7,607 bases of DNA. It comes from an uncultured bacterium. Lineage in GTDB: Bacteria > Bacteroidota > Bacteroidia > Chitinophagales > CAIODY01. Position 1 is the stretch's first letter, and every line of letters begins with the position of its first letter. This document shows positions 1 through 6,368 of the stretch, piece after piece. Location of the stretch: positions 1-7,607 of the forward strand of contig CAIQHW010000174.1 in the NCBI GenBank assembly GCA_903871715.1. Direction: 5' to 3'. The translations under genes and the position numbers were made by a program. Below the pieces are notes generated by a model that worked only from the letters and a program-made list of their open reading frames with translations, ran no database searches and was not told the DNA's origin.

Positions 1-1371
1 AAAATTCTTTTCAGCATATTGTGTGATGATGTGATAAACATCAGCCAAAGAAAATTTATGGTAGTCGCTCACTTCGCCAAAATAAATTCCGAGCCCAAGC
101 AAAAAATCGAAAATGCTGTAATGTTCGGTGACATATTTCAGTGTGTGAATCGTTCTTTTTTTATTCCAATAAATCTCCAAAGCATGCTCCAGTTGTGTGA
201 TTTGATGCAATTGCGCCGCCGATAAAAAATTGCTTTTAATGATTTGATAAGGCGGCATTTCATCAAACTCAAAACCATATTGCTCATACTTTTCTCTCAC
301 TGGTGTGCCTTTTAAAAATTTCAAAAATCCTAATTGCAATTCGGGTGCATACAGCTTAAATACTTCTTCGATGCTGAATTTGATGTCTTCCCACTCATCC
401 AAAGCCAAGCCCACAATCAAATCTAAATGCATTTCAATTTTAGGTTCTAATGCTTTGATAATGCTTTTTGTTTTATCAAAATTTTGTTTTCGGCTCACTT
501 CCAAATTCGCCTTTTGATTTACAGTTTGAATACCAATTTCAAATCGAAACAAACCTTTTGGCACAAAATCATTGATGAACTGAATAATATCGGGATGCAC
601 AATATCGGCTGTAATCTCAAACTGGAACACGTTTTCGGGGCGATGATGTTTTAAAATGAACTTAAAAATATCAATCGTAAAATCTTTTTTGATGTTGAAA
701 GTTCTATCCAAAAATTTAATCACTCTGCCATGTTGCATCAAATAAAGCAAGTTGGCTTTTATATTTTCATCGGGCAAATAGCGCACTTTATTATCTAAGC
801 TTGCCAAGCAAAATTCGCACTTATAAGGGCATCCACGGCTGGTTTCGATGTATAAAACCCGATTAAATAGTTCTTCGGGCTTATCATTTTTATAAGGCAA
901 AATATCTTTGTACAAATTCAAATCAAACGATTCGGCTTTTGCAAAATAATGTGGTTCGCCATTTTCTTTATGCACCAAATTGCTTACCTGTGCTACGTTT
1001 GGATACGATTGCAGAAATTGTTGAAACGGAATTTCGCCTTCGCCAGTGATAATAAAATCAACAGCATCTTCGGCAATTACATTTTGCCAATCATAACTTA
1101 CTTCGGGTCCACCCAACAATATTTTACAATCGGGATTTAATGCCTTAATGCGTTTTGCAACTTCTAAAGTGGGCGTAATATTCCAAATGTAACAACTGAA
1201 TGCCACCACCTGAAACTGGCTACAATGCTGCGCAATTTCATCCTTATCATGTTTGATAGTAAATTCATTCCACTCCAATCCTTCATAATTTTTGTTGAAT
1301 TCATACAACAGCCTGATGGCTAAATTGACATGAATATATTTGGCATTAAGTGTGGTTAAAAGAATTCGCAT
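1..1371 (-). CDS. B12-binding domain radical SAM protein (DUF4080-like), 3' end outside window
   Basis: The frame is open for 457 codons from ATG at 1371-1369 down to base 1 with no stop, so the C-terminus lies beyond the left edge. An N-terminal cobalamin-binding-like Rossmann domain covers about residues 1-130, starting MRILLTTLNAKYIH and carrying GGPEVS (87-92) and GEGE (110-113). A radical SAM barrel follows with the 4Fe-4S motif CPYKCEFC (Cys181, Cys185, Cys188) after ETSRG, and FEIGIQT near 277-283 in the barrel. The region after about residue 370 resembles the DUF4080 tail of this family. By family it is expected to cleave S-adenosylmethionine reductively and may use cobalamin, probably in the cytosol; substrate and product are unknown. 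It is divergent from the arginase gene and has its own -7 box at 1387-1394. The family call is firm, the function is not assigned. Confidence 0.9.
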   Translation of the reverse strand, partial: MRILLTTLNAKYIHVNLAIRLLYEFNKNYEGLEWNEFTIKHDKDEIAQHCSQFQVVAFSCYIWNITPTLEVAKRIKALNPDCKILLGGPEVSYDWQNVIAEDAVDFIITGEGEIPFQQFLQSYPNVAQVSNLVHKENGEPHYFAKAESFDLNLYKDILPYKNDKPEELFNRVLYIETSRGCPYKCEFCLASLDNKVRYLPDENIKANLLYLMQHGRVIKFLDRTFNIKKDFTIDIFKFILKHHRPENVFQFEITADIVHPDIIQFINDFVPKGLFRFEIGIQTVNQKANLEVSRKQNFDKTKSIIKALEPKIEMHLDLIVGLALDEWEDIKFSIEEVFKLYAPELQLGFLKFLKGTPVREKYEQYGFEFDEMPPYQIIKSNFLSAAQLHQITQLEHALEIYWNKKRTIHTLKYVTEHYSIFDFLLGLGIYFGEVSDYHKFSLADVYHIITQYAEKNF

Positions 1372-1386
1372 AAAAATTTATGACCG

Positions 1387-1394
1387 CAAATGTA
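1387..1394 (-). promoter_or_regulatory. Bacteroidota -7 promoter box for the radical SAM gene
   Basis: On the minus strand this reads TACATTTG, an exact match to TAnnTTTG, the -7 element of the Bacteroidota primary sigma factor. It lies 15 bases upstream of the ATG, giving a leader of roughly 10 bases. No clear TTTG -33 element stands at the expected distance. The same 11-mer context (GCAAATGTAGG on the plus strand) recurs upstream of the DAHP synthase gene. Confidence 0.5.
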
Positions 1395-1471
1395 GGCTAC
1401 AAAAAGATTTGCAGTTAACGAAAATAAAATTTGAATTTGGTTTCAAATTTTTTCATCCATTTTTAAATAAC

Positions 1472-1479
1472 TAACTTTG
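1472..1479 (+). promoter_or_regulatory. Bacteroidota -7 promoter box for the arginase gene
   Basis: TAACTTTG matches TAnnTTTG exactly and ends 18 bases before the ATG at 1498. It decides the arginase start: the upstream in-frame TTG at 1477 is part of this box and would precede the transcription start, so it cannot initiate translation if the promoter call is right. No convincing -33 TTTG is seen at the usual spacing. Confidence 0.55.
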
Positions 1480-1497
1480 TGCACTAATTTTAGAAAA

Positions 1498-2445
1498 ATG
1501 AAACCGATAAAAATTATTGAAGTAAAAAGTGAAATTGGCGCAGGCACACGTGGCGCAAGCTTAGGAGTGGATGCCATTAAAATTGCGGCTATGGATTTTA
1601 GAAGCAATTACTTTAAAAAATACAGTTCTATCGAAATTCAAAACGAAAATAATTCGTTGTATGAAACACAAGGAAGCCCTTATGCCAAGCGGATTAAAGG
1701 CGTTTTAACGATGTATGAAAGAGTGAGTGATGCTGTTTTAAAAACGCTGAAAAAAAATGAATTTCCGATTGTATTGGCTGGCGACCACAGCACTGGAGCA
1801 GCCACCATTGCAGGTATTAAGATGGCTTATCCAAAATCGCACATTGGCGTAATTTGGATTGACGCTCATGCCGATTTGCATTCGCCCTACACATCACCAT
1901 CTGGAAATATGCACGGGATGCCGCTTGCCGTGGCTTTGGCAGAAGATAATTTAGAAAAACAAGTCAACAAACCCGATGCTGAAACGGTGGCAAATTGGAA
2001 CAAATTGAAAAACTTGGGTAACATTAATCCTAAAATTTCGCCACGAGATTTAGTGTTTGTAAGCCTTCGCGATTTTGAATCGCAAGAAGAATATGTGATT
2101 AAGACCAACAAAATAAAAGTAGTTGGCACGAGCGAATTGCGTCGTGTTGGTACAGAAAGAGTGGGCAGAGATATTTTGGCCTATTTAAAACATTGCGATT
2201 ACATCTATATCAGTTTTGATGTGGATAGCATGGATAGCAGCATCAGCAAGGGCACTGGAACTCCAGTGCGCAACGGCATCAACGAACGCGAAGCTGGCGA
2301 TTTGATTGTGCGATTATTGCAAAGCGAAAAAATTTGCTGCTTCGAAATCACCGAAGTAAATCCAACATTAGACAAAGAAAATTTGATGGCAGAAAATGCT
2401 TTTGAAATTTTGTTGAAAGCCACGAATGAGATTTTGTCGGATTGA
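1498..2445 (+). CDS. rocF: Arginase (ureohydrolase family)
   Basis: A 315-residue protein, about the usual arginase length. Arginase hydrolyses L-arginine to L-ornithine and urea at a two-manganese centre in the cytosol. Visible metal-site motifs in order: GDHS (His97), DAHADLH (Asp122, His124, Asp126), and FDVDSMD (Asp241, Asp243). The stretch TSPSGNMHGMPL after the second motif, LRD near the middle and EVNP (Glu286) near the end favour arginase over agmatinase or formimidoylglutamase. Where characterised arginases have Asn after DAHxD-hydrophobic, this protein has His128, so substrate contacts may differ somewhat. The ATG at 1498 was chosen over the in-frame TTG at 1477 because the latter sits in the promoter box. 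The last 53 coding bases are repeated downstream of hicBA at 2944-2996, so this 3' end may have been replaced. The downstream neighbour, hicA, is convergent with an 18-base gap. The rocF symbol follows the arginase call only. Confidence 0.9.
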   Translation: MKPIKIIEVKSEIGAGTRGASLGVDAIKIAAMDFRSNYFKKYSSIEIQNENNSLYETQGSPYAKRIKGVLTMYERVSDAVLKTLKKNEFPIVLAGDHSTGAATIAGIKMAYPKSHIGVIWIDAHADLHSPYTSPSGNMHGMPLAVALAEDNLEKQVNKPDAETVANWNKLKNLGNINPKISPRDLVFVSLRDFESQEEYVIKTNKIKVVGTSELRRVGTERVGRDILAYLKHCDYIYISFDVDSMDSSISKGTGTPVRNGINEREAGDLIVRLLQSEKICCFEITEVNPTLDKENLMAENAFEILLKATNEILSD

Positions 2446-2449
2446 TTTT
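2393..2449 (+). repeat. Direct repeat copy 1: 3' end of arginase
   Basis: Fifty-seven bases covering the last 17 arginase codons (plus one base of the codon before), the TGA and four bases beyond. They match 2944-3000 at 54 of 57 positions in the same orientation, with an offset of 551. The three differences (ttg/ctg, acg/aca, gag/gaa) are all synonymous in the arginase frame. Together the copies bracket the hicBA module. Confidence 0.95.
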
Positions 2450-2471
2450 TGAAAAACAGAAAATCAAAAAT
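2445..2471. terminator. Possible weak bidirectional terminator between arginase and hicA
   Basis: ATTTTTGA (2445-2452) and TCAAAAAT (2464-2471) form a perfect 8-bp inverted repeat around an 11-base A-rich loop between the two convergent genes. The right arm begins with the hicA stop codon. On the plus strand a T-run follows at 2476-2480. The stem is nearly all A-T and therefore weak, so chance occurrence in AT-rich DNA is possible. Confidence 0.3.
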
Positions 2472-2670
2472 TATCTTTTTCAATGCCTGCTTGTTTGATG
2501 ATGGCAAAAAATGTTCCCTTCTTCAAATCTTTGTTGCCATGAATGGGTACTACAATAGTTTTTTGAGTAGTTGCATTGTAATAAATATGGTGAGAACCGC
2601 TACTGCGCTTGAATACAAAGCCGTTTAGCGTTAAAATTTTGATTAAATGCTTGGCTGAAAAATTCTTGCA
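2464..2670 (-). CDS. hicA: HicA-family mRNA interferase toxin, no standard start codon (possible pseudogene)
   Basis: From codon 2668-2670 to the TGA at 2464-2466 the frame encodes about 68 residues that fit HicA along their whole length. Recognisable parts are KNFSAKHLIKIL at the N-terminus, NGFVFKRSSGSHHIYY with the expected catalytic His (about residue 27), then VVPIHGNKDLKKGT and IIKQAGI. HicA toxins are small double-stranded RNA-binding-fold ribonucleases that cut mRNA and are neutralised by HicB. The oddity is the start: where homologues are expected to begin with Met before Lys-Asn-Phe there is TGC (Cys), and back to the in-frame stop at 2710-2712 there is no ATG, GTG, TTG or CTG. The only near-start codon is ATA at 2689-2691. 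The left bound given is therefore the homology start, not a proven initiation site. It overlaps the end of hicB by 28 bases. It may be a silenced toxin, a non-standard start, or a sequencing error. Confidence 0.75.
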   Translation of the reverse strand, partial: CKNFSAKHLIKILTLNGFVFKRSSGSHHIYYNATTQKTIVVPIHGNKDLKKGTFFAIIKQAGIEKDNF

Positions 2671-2891
2671 GTTTGAAAATTCAAAGAGTATTCTAAAGTG
2701 TTTGAATCGTCAACAATAATTTCATTTCTACTTTTCAATTCTTCTAAATAAAGATTGATGGCATCCTTTGCCATTTCAATAGCTTCATCTACTGTGTCGC
2801 CAAAAGTGATACAGCCTGGCAATGCTGGAACATTAACAGTGAAGCCTCCTTCAGCCTCTTTATGCAACATTATTTTGTAAGTATACTGCAT
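2643..2891 (-). CDS. hicB: HicB-family antitoxin
   Basis: An 82-residue small HicB (UPF0150-type) protein starting at ATG 2891-2889. The partial RNase H-like fold is clear: YKIMLHKEAEGGFTVNVPAL, PGCITFGDT, and the helix DEAIEMAKDAINLYLEELK, up to about residue 53, followed by the short family tail around TLEYSL (65-70). HicB binds and inhibits the HicA ribonuclease. No ribbon-helix-helix or helix-turn-helix domain fits in the remaining 30 residues, so any autoregulation would have to rely on other features. The order hicB then hicA, with overlapping frames, suggests one transcript and translational coupling. The last 12 or so residues (after SLNF) look like an extension reading into hicA. A -7 box lies 15 bases upstream. 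Confidence 0.9.
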   Translation of the reverse strand: MQYTYKIMLHKEAEGGFTVNVPALPGCITFGDTVDEAIEMAKDAINLYLEELKSRNEIIVDDSNTLEYSLNFQTARIFQPSI

Positions 2892-2906
2892 CGTTTTTTG
2901 TTTTTA

Positions 2907-2914
2907 CAAAGCTA
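2907..2914 (-). promoter_or_regulatory. Bacteroidota -7 promoter box for hicBA
   Basis: On the minus strand this reads TAGCTTTG, an exact TAnnTTTG match ending 15 bases before the hicB ATG. It lies between the second arginase repeat and hicB, so the module carries its own promoter. TTTTCG about 20 bases further upstream is a poor -33 candidate. Confidence 0.5.
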
Positions 2915-2943
2915 AATATTTTTGGCGAAAATTAACGCCTTGA

Positions 2944-2996
2944 AAAATGCTTTTGAAATTTTGCTGAAAGCCACAAATGAAATTTTGTCGGATTGA
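2944..2996 (+). pseudogene. Orphan 3' end of an arginase gene (17 codons plus stop)
   Basis: This fragment encodes the same residues as the arginase C-terminus, from NAFEILLKATNEILSD to an intact TGA at 2994-2996, with three synonymous changes relative to the live gene. Bases before 2944 no longer match arginase. It is either the original arginase end displaced by insertion of hicBA, or the stub of a former second arginase copy. It is too short to act as a gene. Confidence 0.85.
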
Positions 2997-3000
2997 TTTT
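2944..3000 (+). repeat. Direct repeat copy 2, abutting the murF-alr stop
   Basis: The second copy of the 57-bp repeat (54 of 57 identical to 2393-2449). Its last two bases fall inside the murF-alr stop codon at 2999-3001, and identity with copy 1 ends there. Confidence 0.95.
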
Positions 3001-5521
3001 ACTCCTCAAAATAAACTCTCTTCACCCGTTTTGAAATGCCTGTTAAAATTTCGTAAGGAATAGTTCCTTCCCATTCTGAAAGCATTGCCAGCGTTGGGTT
3101 TTCTCCAAATACAGTAACTACATCGCCAGCTTTTACTTGGTCAATATGTGACACATCCAACATACTCATATCCATACAAATATTACCCACCGTTTTCGCT
3201 AATTTGCCTTTCAATAGCATACTACTTTTTCCATTGCCCAACACTCGGCGATAACCATCGGCATAACCAATTCCAACGGTTGCAATTTTTCCTTGCCCAT
3301 CAATTCTTCCTTTGCGGCTATAACCAATTGTTTCGGCGGCTTCAATATTTTTTACTTGCAGCACTGTTGTTTTTAAAGTGCTTACCATTTTCAATTTCGA
3401 TTGCATCTCACTCGACGAATCGTAGCCATACAAGCCAATTCCAAGCCGCACCATATCCATTTGATGTGCGTTGTGGCGCACAATTCCACCGCTATTTAAA
3501 ATGTGTTTTATGGTTTTGTAACCAATTCCATTTTCTAATTCGGCAGCCATTTTTTTAAACAAATTTATTTGCTGCAAACTAAACTCATCATGTGTTTCAT
3601 TTTCACTTCCAGCCAAATGTGAGAAGATAGATTTTACTTTGATGAACGATTTATTTTCGTTTAAAATCGAAATTAATTTTGAAATCTGATTAGGCTCAAA
3701 CCCAAGCCGCTTCATGCCTGTATCCAATTTCAAGTGAATGGATAGCGGCAATAAATCGTAGCCCGTGTAATATTTTTTCAGCACTTCCAACAGCTCATTT
3801 AAAATATCCATCGAGTACAATTCAGGCTCCAAGCGGTTTTTGATGATGGTATCAAAACTTCGCTGCTCGGGACACATGACCATAATGGGCAGCAAAATGC
3901 CATTGTTTCTCAATTCTACGCCTTCATCGGCATAAGCTACAGCCAAATAATCGGCATGATGAAATTGCAACAAATTGGCAATTTCAAAACTACCGCTGCC
4001 ATAACTAAATGCTTTTACCATCACCATTATTTTGGTGGATGGTTTCAACATGGCTTGATACGTTTTAAAATTGTGCAACAGCGCAGTGAGATTGATTTCC
4101 ATCACTGTTTCATGCGCTTTTTTTTCCAGCAATTGTGATATTTTTTCAAACTCATAAATCCTTGCACCTTTTAACAAAATAGATTCGTTGTTGAACAACT
4201 GCATGTCAAAATCTTGAATGAAATTTGTGGTGTCGGGATAAAAGTGCAACTCGGTATTTTCTAACTGTTGAAATGTTTTTTGTTGTTTGCAAATTCCTTT
4301 ACCAATGCCAATCAATCGTTGAACAGGCTTAGCTTTTAGCATATCAGCCACTTCTTGATACAATTCAAAATCGCTTTTACCACTTTGCAAAATATCGCTC
4401 AAAATCAACGTGTGTTTATCATGTTGCTTTTGATGATGCAAAAAATCCAACGCAATTGTCAACGAATTAATATCGCTGTTGTAACTATCATTAATGAGCG
4501 ATGAATTGTTGTTGGCTTCTTTCAATTCTAATCGCATACCAATGTTGGTGAGCTGCATCATACGCTGCGAAATAATTTCGCCAGCATAATTATTCAACAA
4601 CAAATAAGCCCAGCAATGAATGGCATTTTCGATAGCAGCTTTATCGCTAAATGGAATGGTGATGGAAATTTTATTTCCTTTAAAAATCGCATCAATAGTG
4701 GTTTTCAATTGCTGTTCATGCAATTCTATGATTTGCAAATCGGCTTCTAATTTAAAACTCCAGCTAAATAAATTGAACCGATTATCATTGCCATCGTTGG
4801 CAATTTTTGATTTGAAATTTAAAATCGAATCGTGCAACTCTACATAATCTTTGCAGTAAATCACCTGCTGCGAAAGTGAGAACAGTTGCAGCTTTTCATT
4901 GATTTTCTGTCGCACATTTAAAAATCCTTCGCTGTGTGCTTCGCCTACATTTGTAAAAATTCCAACAGTAGGTTTAATAATTTTTTCAAGATTTTGCATT
5001 TCATAAGGTTGCGAAATGCCAGCTTCAAAAATTGCCAACTGATGTGTTTCATTCATTTGCCAAACACTTAATGGCACACCAATTTGCGAATTATAACTTT
5101 TAGGCGAACGCACAATTTTGAAATCGGCTTCCAGCAATTGATTTAGCCATTCTTTCACCACCGTTTTGCCATTACTACCCGTGATGCCGATAACTGGAAT
5201 TTGAAATTGTTGGCGATGAGCCGCCGTAATTTGTTGCAAAGCTGTGATGCTATTTTTCACCTGCAACACATTTGCCATCGGCACTTGCAGCAAATCAATT
5301 TCTTCTTCGATAATAAAATTTCGGATGCCTTTTTCATACAACGATTTGATGTATTGATGTCCATCTTGCCTGTTGCCTTTGATGGCAAAAAAAACAGTTT
5401 GTTCGGTTTGTGAAATTTTTCGGCTATCAATCAACAAGTGCGCAATTGGCTGCTGATGAGCCACACGAAGCAAATTGCCTTTGGTGATTTTAAAAATTTG
5501 TTCGATGGTGTATTGGGTCAT
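2999..5521 (-). CDS. Bifunctional UDP-MurNAc-tripeptide:D-Ala-D-Ala ligase / alanine racemase (MurF-Alr)
   Basis: An 840-residue two-enzyme fusion for peptidoglycan precursor synthesis in the cytosol. Residues 1 to about 460 are MurF, the ATP-dependent ligase adding D-Ala-D-Ala to UDP-MurNAc-tripeptide: LLIDSR near 29-34, the P-loop GITGSNGKT (112-120), NVGEAHSEGF (191-200), NDSYNSD (344-350) and the late LLKGAR (449-454). Residues from about 472 are a PLP-dependent alanine racemase making D-Ala from L-Ala: VKAFSYGSG with the PLP lysine Lys503, HLKLDTGMKRLG (596-607), MVRLGIGLYGY (690-700), catalytic Tyr734 in IGYSR, IGYADGYRR (751-759), CMDM (782-785) and the C-terminal IPYEILTGISKRVKRVY. 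All key residues are present, so both halves look active; joining them would couple D-Ala supply to its use. This fusion is widespread in Bacteroidota. The ATG at 5521-5519 directly precedes the MurF N-terminal domain. TAATTTCG (minus strand, 5545-5538) is a one-mismatch -7 candidate. The stop lies 2 bases from the orphan arginase stop. Confidence 0.96.
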   Translation of the reverse strand: MTQYTIEQIFKITKGNLLRVAHQQPIAHLLIDSRKISQTEQTVFFAIKGNRQDGHQYIKSLYEKGIRNFIIEEEIDLLQVPMANVLQVKNSITALQQITAAHRQQFQIPVIGITGSNGKTVVKEWLNQLLEADFKIVRSPKSYNSQIGVPLSVWQMNETHQLAIFEAGISQPYEMQNLEKIIKPTVGIFTNVGEAHSEGFLNVRQKINEKLQLFSLSQQVIYCKDYVELHDSILNFKSKIANDGNDNRFNLFSWSFKLEADLQIIELHEQQLKTTIDAIFKGNKISITIPFSDKAAIENAIHCWAYLLLNNYAGEIISQRMMQLTNIGMRLELKEANNNSSLINDSYNSDINSLTIALDFLHHQKQHDKHTLILSDILQSGKSDFELYQEVADMLKAKPVQRLIGIGKGICKQQKTFQQLENTELHFYPDTTNFIQDFDMQLFNNESILLKGARIYEFEKISQLLEKKAHETVMEINLTALLHNFKTYQAMLKPSTKIMVMVKAFSYGSGSFEIANLLQFHHADYLAVAYADEGVELRNNGILLPIMVMCPEQRSFDTIIKNRLEPELYSMDILNELLEVLKKYYTGYDLLPLSIHLKLDTGMKRLGFEPNQISKLISILNENKSFIKVKSIFSHLAGSENETHDEFSLQQINLFKKMAAELENGIGYKTIKHILNSGGIVRHNAHQMDMVRLGIGLYGYDSSSEMQSKLKMVSTLKTTVLQVKNIEAAETIGYSRKGRIDGQGKIATVGIGYADGYRRVLGNGKSSMLLKGKLAKTVGNICMDMSMLDVSHIDQVKAGDVVTVFGENPTLAMLSEWEGTIPYEILTGISKRVKRVYFEE

Positions 5522-5636
5522 AAATATTTTCTGCGCACGAAATTAAGAGCGAATATTGGTTTATTTAATGAAAATGATTTTAAGAAATCAACACAAAAAT
5601 ATTTTGGTATAAATAGTTTTAGCCACGGCAACCTGT

Positions 5637-5644
5637 TATTTTTG
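5637..5644 (+). promoter_or_regulatory. Bacteroidota -7 promoter box for the VIT1-family gene
   Basis: TATTTTTG matches TAnnTTTG and ends 21 bases before the ATG at 5666. The -33 region is unclear. A perfect 10-bp palindrome AAAATATTTT lies at 5596-5605, about 30 bases upstream of the box. The rest of the 144-base gap between murF-alr and this gene shows nothing else recognisable. Confidence 0.4.
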
Positions 5645-5665
5645 AAAAAATAAAAACGCCATTTT

Positions 5666-6358
5666 ATGCATCATGTAGAAGAACATTTTCAAAGTAGCGA
5701 TGTGGTAAAAGATATTGTAATTGGCATGAGTGATGGACTCACAGTGCCTTTTGCATTAGCGGCTGGATTGAGTGGTGCGGTAAATTCAACTACAATTATT
5801 TTAACAGCAGGCATTGCTGAAATTATTGCAGGCAGCATTGCCATGGGCTTGGGTGGCTATTTGAGCGGCAAAACTGAAATAGACCATTACAACAGCGAGT
5901 TGAAAAGAGAATATGATGAAGTGGAAAATTTGCCCGACAAAGAAAAAAATGAAGTAGTTGAAATCCTTACCCATTACGGCTTAAGCAATGGTGCTGCAGA
6001 AAATGTGGTGGAAGAATTAACGCACGATAAAAATAAATGGGTTGAGTTTATGATGCGATTTGAATTAGGTTTGGAAAAACCAGATGTAAATAGAGCTAAG
6101 AAAAGTGCTGTAACCATTGCCCTATCTTACATTGCTGGCGGTTTAATTCCATTAAGTCCTTATTATTTTTTCAAAGAAGATACACATACGGCGTTGTATT
6201 ATTCTTGCGGAGTAACTTTGGTTTGTTTATTTTTATTTGGCTATTTTAAAAGCAAAGCCACTGGTCAACCACTAATCGTTGGAGCGTTGAAAGTTACAGC
6301 CATAGGTGCTTTGGCGGCGGCGGCGGCATTTTCTATCGCCAAATTATTTCGAGTGTAA
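5666..6358 (+). CDS. VIT1/CCC1-family iron/manganese transporter
   Basis: A 230-residue inner-membrane protein of the vacuolar iron transporter family, which exports Fe(II) or Mn(II) from the cytosol in exchange for protons. The family signature VIGMSDGLTVPFALAAGLSGA-like stretch lies in TM1 (about 17-38), with Asp23 in the position of the conserved transport aspartate. TM2 is about 44-64 and ends GGYLSGKTE. A charged cytosolic domain, about 66-145, is rich in Glu (YNSELKREYDEVE, KEKNEVVEI) and holds the family's FMMRFELGLEKP, where metal is bound. TM3 is about 148-168, TM4 about 177-194 and TM5 about 205-226. All expected parts are present and the length is usual. Which metal it carries cannot be told from sequence. 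The stop is 10 bases from that of the convergent DAHP synthase gene. TM5 contains five alanines, four of them encoded by consecutive GCG codons. Confidence 0.92.
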   Translation: MHHVEEHFQSSDVVKDIVIGMSDGLTVPFALAAGLSGAVNSTTIILTAGIAEIIAGSIAMGLGGYLSGKTEIDHYNSELKREYDEVENLPDKEKNEVVEILTHYGLSNGAAENVVEELTHDKNKWVEFMMRFELGLEKPDVNRAKKSAVTIALSYIAGGLIPLSPYYFFKEDTHTALYYSCGVTLVCLFLFGYFKSKATGQPLIVGALKVTAIGALAAAAAFSIAKLFRV

Positions 6359-6368
6359 ATGAAAAATA

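Larger units (their letters stand above)
2450..2943. other. Putative inserted hicBA cassette between two copies of the arginase 3' end
   Basis: This 494-base segment holds hicB, hicA and their promoter, and nothing else recognisable. It is bracketed by the 57-bp direct repeats, and without it plus one repeat the arginase and murF-alr genes would be convergent with stops 2 bases apart. That layout suggests insertion at the arginase 3' end. There is no integrase, transposase, terminal inverted repeat or obvious composition shift, so the mechanism and even the insertion itself are inferred. Confidence 0.55.

Noticed and set aside
1477..1497. In-frame TTG that would extend arginase by 7 residues
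   Set aside because: The TTG is part of the TAACTTTG promoter box, and the family N-terminus (KPIKIIEVKSEIGAG) begins right after the ATG at 1498.
2205..2507. Minus-strand open frame of 100 codons across the arginase end and hicA
   Set aside because: It lies antisense to conserved arginase motifs and out of frame with the HicA homology, and its product shows no recognisable family.
2450..2943. hicBA segment as a classical insertion sequence or transposon
   Set aside because: There is no transposase, no terminal inverted repeats and no short target duplication; the flanking repeats are long and derived from the neighbouring gene.
3148..3558. Plus-strand open frame of 136 codons inside murF-alr
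   Set aside because: It is antisense to the conserved racemase domain, and its translation is low-complexity, rich in His, Phe and Tyr, as expected of a shadow frame.
1498..6358. Possible manganese theme: Mn-dependent arginase near a Mn/Fe transporter
   Set aside because: The genes are on separate transcription units with murF-alr between, and neighbourhood alone does not support a functional link.
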